Positions 44,681 through 53,138 of a DNA stretch of 64,000 nucleotides are shown piece by piece. The stretch's first letter is position 1, and every line of letters starts with the position of its first letter. Position numbers and translations under genes: made by a program. The notes under the pieces are model-generated. The model saw only the letters and a program-made list of their open reading frames with translations. It was not told where the DNA came from and did no database searches. Source of the stretch: Asticcacaulis sp. (GTDB lineage Bacteria > Pseudomonadota > Alphaproteobacteria > Caulobacterales > Caulobacteraceae); NCBI RefSeq assembly GCF_027484505.1, contig NZ_JAIXSV010000306.1:1-64000 (forward strand), given 5' to 3'.

Positions 44681-45790
44681 CTACTTCTGAACAATGAAGG
44701 TCCCACCCAGCACCCTCAAATGATCGACCGGCGCGCTATGGAAGGTGCTGTCCGGTCTGCTTCGAAGACGAGCGAGGAAATCATTGAGATATCCCTCTTC
44801 TATCAGTGTTTCCGGGGTAAACTGCACATGCCTCAAGCCTGTATTGATGAGGATGTCCCGCATCGTTTCGGCTCTCATCCGATTGCCGCGTCCATATTTG
44901 TTGTCGCCGCAGGATTGATCATAAGCCTGTTGGCTCATGAGCAGAAACTCCAAGGGCCGATCAAAGCTGTCATGATCACGGTAATCGACACGGTGAATGC
45001 CCTTGCCATTTGGCTTCATGGTTCTGACCATCGCCGCCATGGCTGACTTGACATCGAAGAGATGTTCAAAAGTCGCGTGGGAGACGGTCAAATCAATCTG
45101 ACCATCCAACTCCACAGCAATAGACTCAAGGGATTGGCGGAATGTCCGTACCCGTTCGCGGTCCAGTTGTCCGGCTGCGACGGACCTGTGCAGCGGCGAT
45201 GGGTCAAAGTCCCAGCCGGCCTTGCGCATCTCCACCTCAAGGCTGGCAGCCATCATGCTATGGATGTCGGGCTTCCAGTCTGGAAGAAAGGGGTCAACAA
45301 CGGTCACTCTGGCGCCTAGACACGCCATGGCCAGGACACTGCCAAGAAACATGCCAGGGCCGACCTCCAGAACCTGCAAATCTCTGAAGCCCTTCATGCC
45401 GTCTGTCAGATATCGCGCATAGAACGCCACGATCTGCATGGCATACTGCGCTCTTTCCCGATAATGCTCTTCTGCCGATTCCCGCACTTCATAAGTGCGG
45501 CCATTCACATTGGGATCGCTGCCATCGCGTGCCGAAAAATAAAGCGTATGCCGCCAGTGCGAGTAGCGCCCGCCACCATGTAGACGTATGTCTCCATGCG
45601 AAGCGTGGGCTGGCCCTAGAAGCTGGTCATCTTCCCTTAACGTCAATGTGGAACGGCTGGTAAAGCCAACATCGTCGGTCAGACTAAACAAGGTAGGGTC
45701 GATTGCTACTCGCCAGCACTGCCCGGCATCATGGGTGAATGGGGGCTTGAGCACGATCGAAGCAGGCTTTTCGGTTGACGGTAATGACAT
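44681..45790 (-). CDS. FSHW module fused to a SAM methyltransferase (copy 1)
   Basis: The 369-residue protein has one module at ~17-102 (LLGPAHASHGDIRLHGGGRYSHW...YFSARDGSDPNVNGRTY), and then a class I methyltransferase: LQVLEVGPGMFLGSVLAMACLGARVTVVDP (motif I and II), DLTVSHATFEHLFDV, and a distinctive RVDYRDHDSFDRPLEFLL block followed by GNRMRAETMRDILINTG. It is paralogous to the protein at 45982-47103, which has the same order. The two are divergent with a 191-bp intergenic region. Target unknown; a carbohydrate or the partner of the radical SAM enzyme is possible. Confidence 0.8.
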   Translation of the reverse strand: MSLPSTEKPASIVLKPPFTHDAGQCWRVAIDPTLFSLTDDVGFTSRSTLTLREDDQLLGPAHASHGDIRLHGGGRYSHWRHTLYFSARDGSDPNVNGRTYEVRESAEEHYRERAQYAMQIVAFYARYLTDGMKGFRDLQVLEVGPGMFLGSVLAMACLGARVTVVDPFLPDWKPDIHSMMAASLEVEMRKAGWDFDPSPLHRSVAAGQLDRERVRTFRQSLESIAVELDGQIDLTVSHATFEHLFDVKSAMAAMVRTMKPNGKGIHRVDYRDHDSFDRPLEFLLMSQQAYDQSCGDNKYGRGNRMRAETMRDILINTGLRHVQFTPETLIEEGYLNDFLARLRSRPDSTFHSAPVDHLRVLGGTFIVQK

Positions 45791-45981
45791 CTGATCTGAC
45801 CGGTGAATTGCTAATGCCTAATGGATGACACTTCAGGTGGGCAGGGGCAATCCCCAAATATCCCGGCACAATACAGGTGGCCCTATCATGCCGAGCTGAC
45901 CTTGTTGTAACCGGTAGACTAATGGCACGCAGGCCTGTAACAGGGTATGAAATTATTCTGTGCAGTTAACGGTGGGACACA

Positions 45982-47103
45982 ATGGAAGTAAAGCTGACCG
46001 CTCCGTTTCGTCACCATGACGGCCACTGCTTTCAAAAGAATGTGTTCGACCTTGCCCTCTATGCGGACTCACCCGTCGGGAACCGATCAAACACGGTGCT
46101 GCTAGAAGATGGAAAGCCTTTGGGGCCGGCGCACGCCCTTCACCAAGACATCGCTCAGAAAGGCCGCGGCGCCTTCAGCCACTGGCAGCAGGGTCTCTGG
46201 TTCTCTACGAGTGATAATTCAAACCCAAATAATAATGGTCGAGAATACAGTATATTTATCGACGAATCGACCATAAAAGGGGATCATAAATCTGATTTGG
46301 TCGCCAATGCAGTCGCGCAGACCTTATCAGTGACAATTGGTTATTTAAGAGAATTTCGAACGCATTTTAGTATCAGCCATGATCATCAGCCAGAGGTTTT
46401 GGAGATCGGCGCAAGATATCTGGGTGTCGCCGCGATCCTTGCCTCGATGGGTGCCAAGGTCACTGTCGTCGAGCCCGAACCGATTGTTTGGCGCTCTGAT
46501 TTCAGCGCTCAATTCTATGAGACCTTACGTGCGGAAGCGCCATGGCATGGCTTGACCTTGCCTGACCCCTCCATCATCGAAGCTATTCTGCACAGCGAAG
46601 GGGAGATAACCCCGAACATCACGGTGCTGCAAACAACAGGCGAGGAGATGGATGTTCATCGTTTCAAGAGCAAGTTTGACTTCATCTTCTCAAATTCTGT
46701 TCTGGAGCATATTTTCGATCCGCAGCGAGTGATGGAGAATTTAGCCTATTGTGCCAAACCCTGGTCCCATTCCCGCCATGGTGTCGATTACCGGGATCAT
46801 CGGAATTTCGATGACCCTCTGGGATTTATGCTGCTGGACGATATTGAGTACCGGACCAAGCTGGTCAACAAGGACACAGCGCGTGGCAACAGGCTTCGGC
46901 CCTCCGAACTGGAATACTGGATCAATCGGTGCGGTTTCAGCGTGGCCGAACGGAAGGTCCGTGAATACAACATGGAAAGCTATATCAACCGGCATCGTGA
47001 ATTGGTCCTGAATAGCGGCCTGAGCCGTCAGTATGCAAACTGCTCCGCGGTTGACCTGTATGAGAACTCTGTCCTATATACCCTGACGCGCCTTCCGGAT
47101 TAA
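45982..47103 (+). CDS. FSHW module fused to a SAM methyltransferase (copy 2)
   Basis: The 373-residue protein has a module at ~8-91 (PLGPAHALHQDIAQKGRGAFSHW...WFSTSDNSNPNNNGREY). The methyltransferase domain shows PEVLEIGARYLGVAAILASMGAKVTVVEPEP, FDFIFSNSVLEHIFDPQRVM, and HGVDYRDHRNFDDPLGFMLL with RGNRLRPSELEYWINRCGF, matching copy 1 closely. GGTGGGA precedes the ATG at 45982. A strong terminator lies downstream at 47163-47197. The stretch is AT-rich at 46200-46330. Function as for copy 1; two copies could methylate different positions. Confidence 0.8.
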   Translation: MEVKLTAPFRHHDGHCFQKNVFDLALYADSPVGNRSNTVLLEDGKPLGPAHALHQDIAQKGRGAFSHWQQGLWFSTSDNSNPNNNGREYSIFIDESTIKGDHKSDLVANAVAQTLSVTIGYLREFRTHFSISHDHQPEVLEIGARYLGVAAILASMGAKVTVVEPEPIVWRSDFSAQFYETLRAEAPWHGLTLPDPSIIEAILHSEGEITPNITVLQTTGEEMDVHRFKSKFDFIFSNSVLEHIFDPQRVMENLAYCAKPWSHSRHGVDYRDHRNFDDPLGFMLLDDIEYRTKLVNKDTARGNRLRPSELEYWINRCGFSVAERKVREYNMESYINRHRELVLNSGLSRQYANCSAVDLYENSVLYTLTRLPD

Positions 47104-47162
47104 TAGGAATTATATCTTGCAATTGAGTGCATTATCGTTGAAACTGGCCTTGTAGATCCCAG

Positions 47163-47197
47163 GGCCATGTCCGCAGCAAGCGGGCATGGCCTTTTTT
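47163..47197 (+). terminator. Intrinsic terminator
   Basis: GGCCATGTCCGC (47163-47174) pairs with GCGGGCATGGCC (47180-47191), allowing one G-U, and is followed by six T residues. It lies 60 bp after the methyltransferase stop. Confidence 0.9.
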
Positions 47198-47211
47198 GTT
47201 GCGAGGCCGGA

Positions 47212-47535
47212 ATGAACTCCTTTGTCCTTAAGCGGGATGCCTATGGCACCCCGACCCATCTTCCCAACATATCGCCCTGGCGGTTCGCACGCCCGCTCAA
47301 TGCCAATGAGGCGGTGACGGTGACGGTGCCTTCCTGGGCCCAGACCATGACCATGGCGGCCACGGTCGATTTCTGGGTGCAGTATGGCGGTGCCGCAGCC
47401 GTTATCCCGACGGTGGCCATCATCGATGGCTCTGCCCCGGAACTGAATCCGATCGGGCGGCAGATCACCGGCGGCAGCACGCTGTCCGTCATATCGGCAG
47501 CGGCAGGGCATATCGCAATCTGCTTCTATGGATGA
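47212..47535 (+). CDS. Small phage-tail-associated-like protein
   Basis: The ATG at 47212 has GAGG upstream. The 107-residue product (MNSFVLKRDAYGTPTHLPNI...) has beta-rich sequence with NANEAVTVTVPSWAQTMTMAATVDFWVQYGG, reminiscent of small structural proteins near phage tail fibres. No signal peptide or membrane segment. It overlaps the next reading frame. The phage link rests on style and on the neighbour, so it is tentative. Confidence 0.5.
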   Translation: MNSFVLKRDAYGTPTHLPNISPWRFARPLNANEAVTVTVPSWAQTMTMAATVDFWVQYGGAAAVIPTVAIIDGSAPELNPIGRQITGGSTLSVISAAAGHIAICFYG

Positions 47536-47543
47536 GGTGGACG

Positions 47544-48278
47544 ATGACTGGATACTCCTATCCCCCTTCCAGGAGCCGGGATGCTGGCCCCCCATCAGGT
47601 CCGCTGCCTCTTCCCGACGGCACGGCGGCCATCCCGGCATTGACCTTCACGGCAGACACCGATACCGGCCTGTTCCGTCCGGGCGCGAACCAGATCGGCA
47701 TAGCGGTCGGGGGGACAAGCCGCCTGACCGCCACCCCCCAGGGAGCCGTGATCGCCGGGACCTTGACGGTTGAAAGCAGCGGCACGCACCGGGTCAAGGC
47801 TGCGGGCCAACTTCCGGAGATCATGCTGGAACGGTATGCCGGCACGCTAGCCGCCCCAACGGCCACACAGGCCAATGACATATTGGGCCGGTTTGTGTTT
47901 GGCGGACATACCGGTGCTGGAGAAACCTTCAACCGGGCAGGGCTCTGGTGCCGGGCGGTGGAAACCTTCACGGCCTCGGCAAACGGCACGCAGTTCGAGA
48001 TGTGGACGACACCGACAGGATCGACCACCACGGCCCGCCGTCTGACGGTGGAGGCGACCGGCGCGGTCAATCTGGAAACCGGCCCACTCAAGATGGCTGG
48101 TGCCGAAGTGCTGAACAGCGCCCGACACCTGGTGCTGAGGGCCTATACGGTAGCCACGTTACCAACGGCCGCTGTGGCAGGCCAACTGGTCCATGTCAGC
48201 AACGGTTCCGCCAACCGGTATCTGGCCATTTCAGATGGCAGCCAATGGCGCTTCCAGGATGGCAGCGTCGTCAGTTGA
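47544..48278 (+). CDS. Tail-fibre-like protein
   Basis: About 244 residues from the ATG at 47544, preceded by GAGGTGG; an ATG at 47532 overlaps the previous TGA and is an alternative. The segment ALTFTADTDTGLFRPGANQIGIAVGGTSRLTATPQGAVIAG is a hallmark of phage tail-fibre and related trimeric fibre proteins. The rest is Thr/Ala/Gly-rich beta sequence ending LVHVSNGSANRYLAISDGSQWRFQDGSVVS. No protease or chaperone (S74-type) domain is present. It could be the remnant of a prophage or a host-exapted surface fibre within the polysaccharide cluster. Confidence 0.65.
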   Translation: MTGYSYPPSRSRDAGPPSGPLPLPDGTAAIPALTFTADTDTGLFRPGANQIGIAVGGTSRLTATPQGAVIAGTLTVESSGTHRVKAAGQLPEIMLERYAGTLAAPTATQANDILGRFVFGGHTGAGETFNRAGLWCRAVETFTASANGTQFEMWTTPTGSTTTARRLTVEATGAVNLETGPLKMAGAEVLNSARHLVLRAYTVATLPTAAVAGQLVHVSNGSANRYLAISDGSQWRFQDGSVVS

Positions 48279-48319
48279 ACCCACAGGATCAGCAAGCATC
48301 CCGATCGATGGAGAGAAAC

Positions 48320-48538
48320 ATGCAGACACACAAACTGCCTTATGAATTCCTGGTCCGCTGGGGAACCGACGGTACCCTCTCTGGTGCCCATATTCAGTAT
48401 CGTTACATCACGACCGGGCCGGACGGACTGCCCCTGGGCGAATTCATAAGCCCGCCCGAACCCGTTTCGGCGGAGGGCTACCCGCTGGAGACGATCCTGA
48501 CCCCTGAACAGATCGCCGCCTTCAGGTCGCGGGTTTGA
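48320..48538 (+). CDS. Short conserved-looking ORF (72 aa) after the tail-fibre-like gene
   Basis: The ATG at 48320 has GGAGAG 4-5 nt upstream. The 72-residue product (MQTHKLPYEFLVRWGTDGTL...) includes GAHIQYRYITTGPDGLPLGEF and ends EQIAAFRSRV. It lies 41 bp downstream of the tail-fibre-like gene in the same direction and probably belongs to the same unit. It is not recognised as a family, though small phage-tail accessory proteins have this size. Confidence 0.5.
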   Translation: MQTHKLPYEFLVRWGTDGTLSGAHIQYRYITTGPDGLPLGEFISPPEPVSAEGYPLETILTPEQIAAFRSRV

Positions 48539-48675
48539 TGAACGGGGGAGGAGTGCAGAGCCGGACCCTATCGGTCTGAACCATCTTCCTGCCCGGCTTA
48601 AATGCGTAGGTTTCGCCGGTTGTGCCTGATATGGTGTTGTTCTGTCTCCTCTTTCCCAGATGCCGAATGGTGGTC

Positions 48676-50307
48676 ATGTCATCCTCCTTCGTCGCCGGCT
48701 CCGTTCTTCTTCCGGGTGCCAGCAATGCCGATCGGGCGCGGGCGGTTGTTACTGCTGCTGCTCATCGCGCCCAGTCCCAGAAATTGCCCGGTTTCGACTT
48801 TGAATTGCTGGATCATGGCTCCATTGCCGTCGCCCATCAGGGGGGCCGGCTGGAACGGGTGCAGGCAATCAGCACAGAGGCGAACGCCGGTGCTGTCGTC
48901 TATCGCTTTTCAAGCAACCCGGCAGAGGCGAAGGAGCGCGCCACCACGATCCTGCATCACTACCAGCAGGGGCGGGGACAGACGGAAATCGTGGATACGC
49001 TGCGGGCGGGCGAGCTGCTGCTACTCTGGGATCGGGAGAGTGAGTATACGCTCCTGGCCTATGCGCCAGGTTCACTCTGCCCCATCCATGTCCGTAGCAG
49101 CGATGGCACGCTGGCCTTTGCCAGTCAGCCCGAGTTGCTGTCCAAAACCGGCAGTGCCGCCCATGACTTGTCTGCCATGGGCCTGGTGCAATTCCTGTCG
49201 ACCGGGTTTGTGCCGCCGGCTGGCCGGCTGAAGGGAAGCAATGACGGCACGGCCCCTCTGGAGCCTGGGACCATTCTTGTCCTGCGCAGGGGTGTTGCTT
49301 CTCATTGGCGGGCATCCCCTGTCCACAACCCTGCCAAGGTGGCGAATACCAACGGTCTGGCAGCGCTGTGCGCCGCTTTGCCCAATGCGGCCGACTATGG
49401 CAGCCTTCTGACTGGCGGCGGTTTGCATAGTGCCCTGCTGACTGCGGCAATGGTGCAATCCGGTGCCCGCCCGCAGTTGGTCTGCTTCGGACTGGGAGCC
49501 ATCAACGAATATCCGCAAGCCGGAACCCTGGCAGACCGCCTGGGATTGCCCTTGAAGATTCTGGAGTTGGTACCCGACAATCTGTTCACGTCGGCCGTGC
49601 AGTTCGGCGCCAAGGGTGCCACAAGCCCGATCGACAATCTGGCGGCCACATTGCTGGCCGTATCGATCCATGCCGCAGGTGGCCGCGCCCGGACATGGAT
49701 GACCGGTCTCGGGGGGCGCAGCCTCTGGGGAGAAGGCGTAAATGCCGATCTGATCGATCCCATGGCATTTTCAGGGCTGCTGCGCCACCCTGGCACGCGC
49801 TCTGCTCTTGCTTCTTTCCCTTATGGCAATCAGTCCCTGCATTGGGAACCCGGCACGGCTCTGCCGAAGGCTGATGACCACGCCGCGATCGGGTTAAGTG
49901 TTCTGCCGACGCTAGCACATATACTGGGACTAGCGGACACAAGTCTCTCTGCCCCTTACTGCCAGCGTGAGCTGCTGGAACCCTGGGTCATGGCGTCGAA
50001 GCAGGCGGCAGCGGCGGCCAACCTGTCCTTGCGCGACTATCTGTCCCGGCTGCTACCAGTCGGCTTGAGCGAGCAGTACCGCCTATCCGTGCCAGGGCAG
50101 CCGCTCTTCACCCGCCGCACCCTGATGGCCGGTCGCAAAGATGAGATCATACAGGGGCTGACCTCTGCACGGCAGACGGACATGGCTGGCCATATTGATC
50201 TGGACGCGGCCATCACACTCGCCAACAGCTATTATGATGGCAACCATCAGCAGGAAACCCTGCTCTGGCGGCTATATCTGCTGGGGACATGGTACACGCG
50301 GAGCTGA
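48676..50307 (+). CDS. Degenerate asparagine-synthetase-like protein
   Basis: About 543 residues from the ATG at 48676; ATGs at 48667 and 48622 are in frame too. The overall plan follows AsnB: an N-terminal glutaminase-like half (ELLLLWDRESEYTLLAYAPGSLCPIHV) without the nucleophilic Cys2, and an ATP-pyrophosphatase-like half with ADYGSLLTGGGLHSALLTAAM where true AsnB has SGGxDS. The Asp is replaced by His, and the C-terminal half keeps a WVMASKQAAAAANLSLRDYL segment. The gene is full length, so it may be a working but repurposed relative, such as a binding or lactam-forming homologue, rather than a simple pseudogene. It ends abutting a convergent glycosyltransferase gene. Confidence 0.65.
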   Translation: MSSSFVAGSVLLPGASNADRARAVVTAAAHRAQSQKLPGFDFELLDHGSIAVAHQGGRLERVQAISTEANAGAVVYRFSSNPAEAKERATTILHHYQQGRGQTEIVDTLRAGELLLLWDRESEYTLLAYAPGSLCPIHVRSSDGTLAFASQPELLSKTGSAAHDLSAMGLVQFLSTGFVPPAGRLKGSNDGTAPLEPGTILVLRRGVASHWRASPVHNPAKVANTNGLAALCAALPNAADYGSLLTGGGLHSALLTAAMVQSGARPQLVCFGLGAINEYPQAGTLADRLGLPLKILELVPDNLFTSAVQFGAKGATSPIDNLAATLLAVSIHAAGGRARTWMTGLGGRSLWGEGVNADLIDPMAFSGLLRHPGTRSALASFPYGNQSLHWEPGTALPKADDHAAIGLSVLPTLAHILGLADTSLSAPYCQRELLEPWVMASKQAAAAANLSLRDYLSRLLPVGLSEQYRLSVPGQPLFTRRTLMAGRKDEIIQGLTSARQTDMAGHIDLDAAITLANSYYDGNHQQETLLWRLYLLGTWYTRS

Positions 50308-52824
50308 TTACAGCTCCGCGTTCCAGGCGCCAAAGTCCTGACCGGGATAGTAGGGGTCCTGGAAGTCCGGCCAGCGCTGGCGGAGCAGACCGGAATCCGG
50401 CTGCCCCGCCGCTGCCGGGACATAAAGGCATTCCGTACCCGGGTCGGCGATGATGCGATATCCGGCCATGATGGCACGGATGCCAGCATCCTGAACCGCA
50501 TCACGCAGATCCAGGGTGGTGGCAAGTCCCCCGATCCGGTTCAACAGTTCACGCCGGATCAGCACACAGGGATGGGATGGCACCGTCACATTGTGCGGCA
50601 CTTGCATCACTGACAGGGGGCCTGGCGCTAGCCGATGCTCGCCCTGCAGGGGTTCCACCACACCATCCGCCGCCATAAATCCGCCACTGGCGATAATGGA
50701 GCCACGCTCGGACAGGAGTCGCGGCACCACAATGCCGACTTCGTTGCGGAACAACCAGGCTGACAGGCTGGTAAAGATGTCGGGGACTTGCGCCTCGATC
50801 CCTTCATCCATCAGAAGGACGCAGGTTTGCGAGATGTCGGCGACAAACCGATTGATAATGGTTGGCCATGCACTGCGCTCACCAACCAGCAATGTCGGTA
50901 ATGTCGGCAGCATGTAAACTAGCTCCCGCCGTGCATCTGCTGACAGCGCCTCTTCGGTCAGGATACAGATCTGGATCAAGTGGCGCTGAGCCAATGAAAG
51001 AGACCGAATAACACTCGATAGCGCGTTCAGTACCGGATGGTAATCCTCGCCATACAGAGGGCGGGTACGGCCCGTACCGGTCAGCACCAAGCAATAGCCG
51101 GGCCCAGGTTCAGGCAGAACCGTGCTGATCCGCCAATTGCCGGGCGCAAAAGACTGTTCGACCTTGGCCGGGTGGCCGGCCACCGTCAATGCATCCATGA
51201 GCGCAAGCGCCTGACGCTCCAGCGCCAGCGGCTTCGCCGTTAGCCCGGCGGCCGTGGAACCAGCACTTTGCCGCCAATGGTAAAGTGGCTTGCGCAGGTG
51301 ATGGAAACGGGCACCGGCCTGAGCGGCCCGCAGGGCCAGATCATAGTCCTGGGCACCGTCATAATCACCGCGCAAGCCGCCAAGCCGGGACAGCATTGTA
51401 TCGCGATAAACCAGCATGTGGCCCAGATACATGTTGCTGAACAACAGGTCTGGGGACCAGTCAGGCTTTCGCGTGGCAACCGATGCCGGTTGACCATCCT
51501 CGGTGATCTTGTCCTCGTCACTGTAGATCACATCAATGTCGGGATGTGTCAGGATGGTTCGCGCCACCTCGTACAAGGCATCAGTAGTCAGGGTGTCGTC
51601 ATGGTCCAGAAAGGCGATCCATTGACCAGCAACCATCTCAAGCGCCGCATTGGTCGCAGCGGATATGCCGCTATTCTCCGGCAGGCGACGGATGACAATC
51701 CGCGAATCTTCTTTGGCAAAAGCGGACAGGGCTTCCCAGATCACCGGATCATCAGAGGCATCGTCGACGATGCATAACTGCCAATGCGCGTATAATTGCC
51801 GCCGGACCGAGGTCACAGCCTGCTGGAGCAGGGGTAACGGCGTATTGTAGACGGGCATCACAACGCTGATCAGCGGCCGATCTGCAAAATCCCGAACAAC
51901 TTCGGTGATCTCCAGCAAGTCGATGGTCCGCCGTGACAATGCTGGGGCTTGCACGCCCCCCCGGCGGCCTTCCTTCCAACCACACATGAGGTAATGGAAA
52001 TATCCCGAAGGCAGGCGACCGGCAGCAACGCTGTCGGCAATATCTGCATTGGCCGCCAGATAGCGGACTTCCGAGTATCCCGGCAAACGCGGTCTTGTGC
52101 CCTCGATATCCTCCCGCCATCCGCACCGGCACCAATGGTCGCGAGCGTTGCTGAACATATCGGCGGAGAAGGTACTCGCAAGATCGGGGAAAGCCCTCAG
52201 ATAGGGTTCCTCCGCAAAGTCAGCAGCATTGAAACCGTTCCAATCAGGTTCCGACTGGTATAGCGGACGGCTGAACCAGCGTGTCACATGGTAACGGTAC
52301 TCATGATCGACCGCCAGCTTGCGCTCGAACCATGATCGCGGCTCCACCTGTAAATGCGGGCGTGTGAAGGCAGCCGCAGCATTGCGCCCCGATACAGGTC
52401 CTGGTAGACGCCCCTCCCGAGCACCATGCAAGGCATAATGCTGATAAGCGGAGAAGAACATGCCTTGCTTGATGGCAGCTGCGATGTCGGGATAGGTCTG
52501 GCGATACCAAGTCTCGTCGAACAAGGGAACAGGTGCGTACTGGCGTTGCACACCGACGCGCAGATAATGCTGGAATGTATTGTGCAGCCCAAACTTCACC
52601 AGTTCATCAGCGACGCTGGGATAGTTTATCAGGTACCAGTCATTGTTGATGGGCACATGCGGTGACAGGCCATCAGCCCGGCCCGTCTCCTGGAAATGCC
52701 TATATAGGAACTGAGCGTCACCATCGACATCATAGGCCGTCCTATACCATATCGGATCGATAAAAAGACCGTCAGAATAAACATAATGTCCCAACTGGGT
52801 ACTCAACAACTTTCCAAGTCGCAT
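50308..52824 (-). CDS. GT2 glycosyltransferase with repeated YPDV/HY/EGR N-terminal modules
   Basis: The 838-residue protein starts with about five copies of a ~40-residue motif (FDETWYRQTYPDIAAAIKQG...HYALHGAREGR and relatives, residues ~20-290). A GT2 domain follows: PLISVVMPVYNTPLPLLQQA, LCIVDDASDD, AFLDHDDTLT (DxD), VIYSDEDKI and GAQDYDLALRAAQAGARFH. The last 300 residues hold a second GT-A-like region (GIVVPRLLSERGSIIASGG). Such proteins are found in exopolysaccharide and capsule loci and transfer from NDP-sugars. Its stop abuts that of the AsnB-like gene. Confidence 0.87.
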   Translation of the reverse strand: MRLGKLLSTQLGHYVYSDGLFIDPIWYRTAYDVDGDAQFLYRHFQETGRADGLSPHVPINNDWYLINYPSVADELVKFGLHNTFQHYLRVGVQRQYAPVPLFDETWYRQTYPDIAAAIKQGMFFSAYQHYALHGAREGRLPGPVSGRNAAAAFTRPHLQVEPRSWFERKLAVDHEYRYHVTRWFSRPLYQSEPDWNGFNAADFAEEPYLRAFPDLASTFSADMFSNARDHWCRCGWREDIEGTRPRLPGYSEVRYLAANADIADSVAAGRLPSGYFHYLMCGWKEGRRGGVQAPALSRRTIDLLEITEVVRDFADRPLISVVMPVYNTPLPLLQQAVTSVRRQLYAHWQLCIVDDASDDPVIWEALSAFAKEDSRIVIRRLPENSGISAATNAALEMVAGQWIAFLDHDDTLTTDALYEVARTILTHPDIDVIYSDEDKITEDGQPASVATRKPDWSPDLLFSNMYLGHMLVYRDTMLSRLGGLRGDYDGAQDYDLALRAAQAGARFHHLRKPLYHWRQSAGSTAAGLTAKPLALERQALALMDALTVAGHPAKVEQSFAPGNWRISTVLPEPGPGYCLVLTGTGRTRPLYGEDYHPVLNALSSVIRSLSLAQRHLIQICILTEEALSADARRELVYMLPTLPTLLVGERSAWPTIINRFVADISQTCVLLMDEGIEAQVPDIFTSLSAWLFRNEVGIVVPRLLSERGSIIASGGFMAADGVVEPLQGEHRLAPGPLSVMQVPHNVTVPSHPCVLIRRELLNRIGGLATTLDLRDAVQDAGIRAIMAGYRIIADPGTECLYVPAAAGQPDSGLLRQRWPDFQDPYYPGQDFGAWNAEL

Positions 52825-53138
52825 TCTTGCCGCTACCTGTTGTCGTGGGTTCAGCCGTTATCTACCAAAGCTTTTCACCGCATAGAATTGACAGAACCAG
52901 CGCAAATTGACAACAGAAGGTTAATGGAGATAATTATTTGAGTTGGGCATTCCCTTATTTTCCCTTTTGCACCACTGCTTGCCAGGGCAAAAGGGGGTGG
53001 AGATGGCTCCGACACTGCTCTTCGCCATTTATAGACAGATGGGCAAGTTCGCCGTTGCACACCCTATGCACGGTCATGGTAGTGAACGGATCGCAGCTAG
53101 CTTGGCTGTCGCTGTATAATGAGTAGAGGGGATTTCCG
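52825..53138. promoter_or_regulatory. Divergent intergenic region with ugd promoter candidate
   Basis: This 314-bp AT-richer region separates the GT2 gene from ugd. Toward ugd, TTGACA (52907-52912), 16 bp and GATAAT (52929-52934) fit a sigma70 promoter. A 9-bp inverted repeat CCCTTTTGC/GCAAAAGGG (52962-52970 and 52987-52995) lies downstream of it, as an operator or attenuator could. AGAGGGG precedes the ugd ATG. Confidence 0.45.

Noticed and set aside
37162-50307. A lasso-peptide biosynthesis cluster (AsnB-like, transglutaminase-like, ABC transporter)
   Set aside because: AsnB here keeps Cys2 and the glutaminase domain, the transglutaminase-like protein has no RRE or B-protein arrangement, and no precursor ORF with a leader was seen. 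The similarity is superficial.
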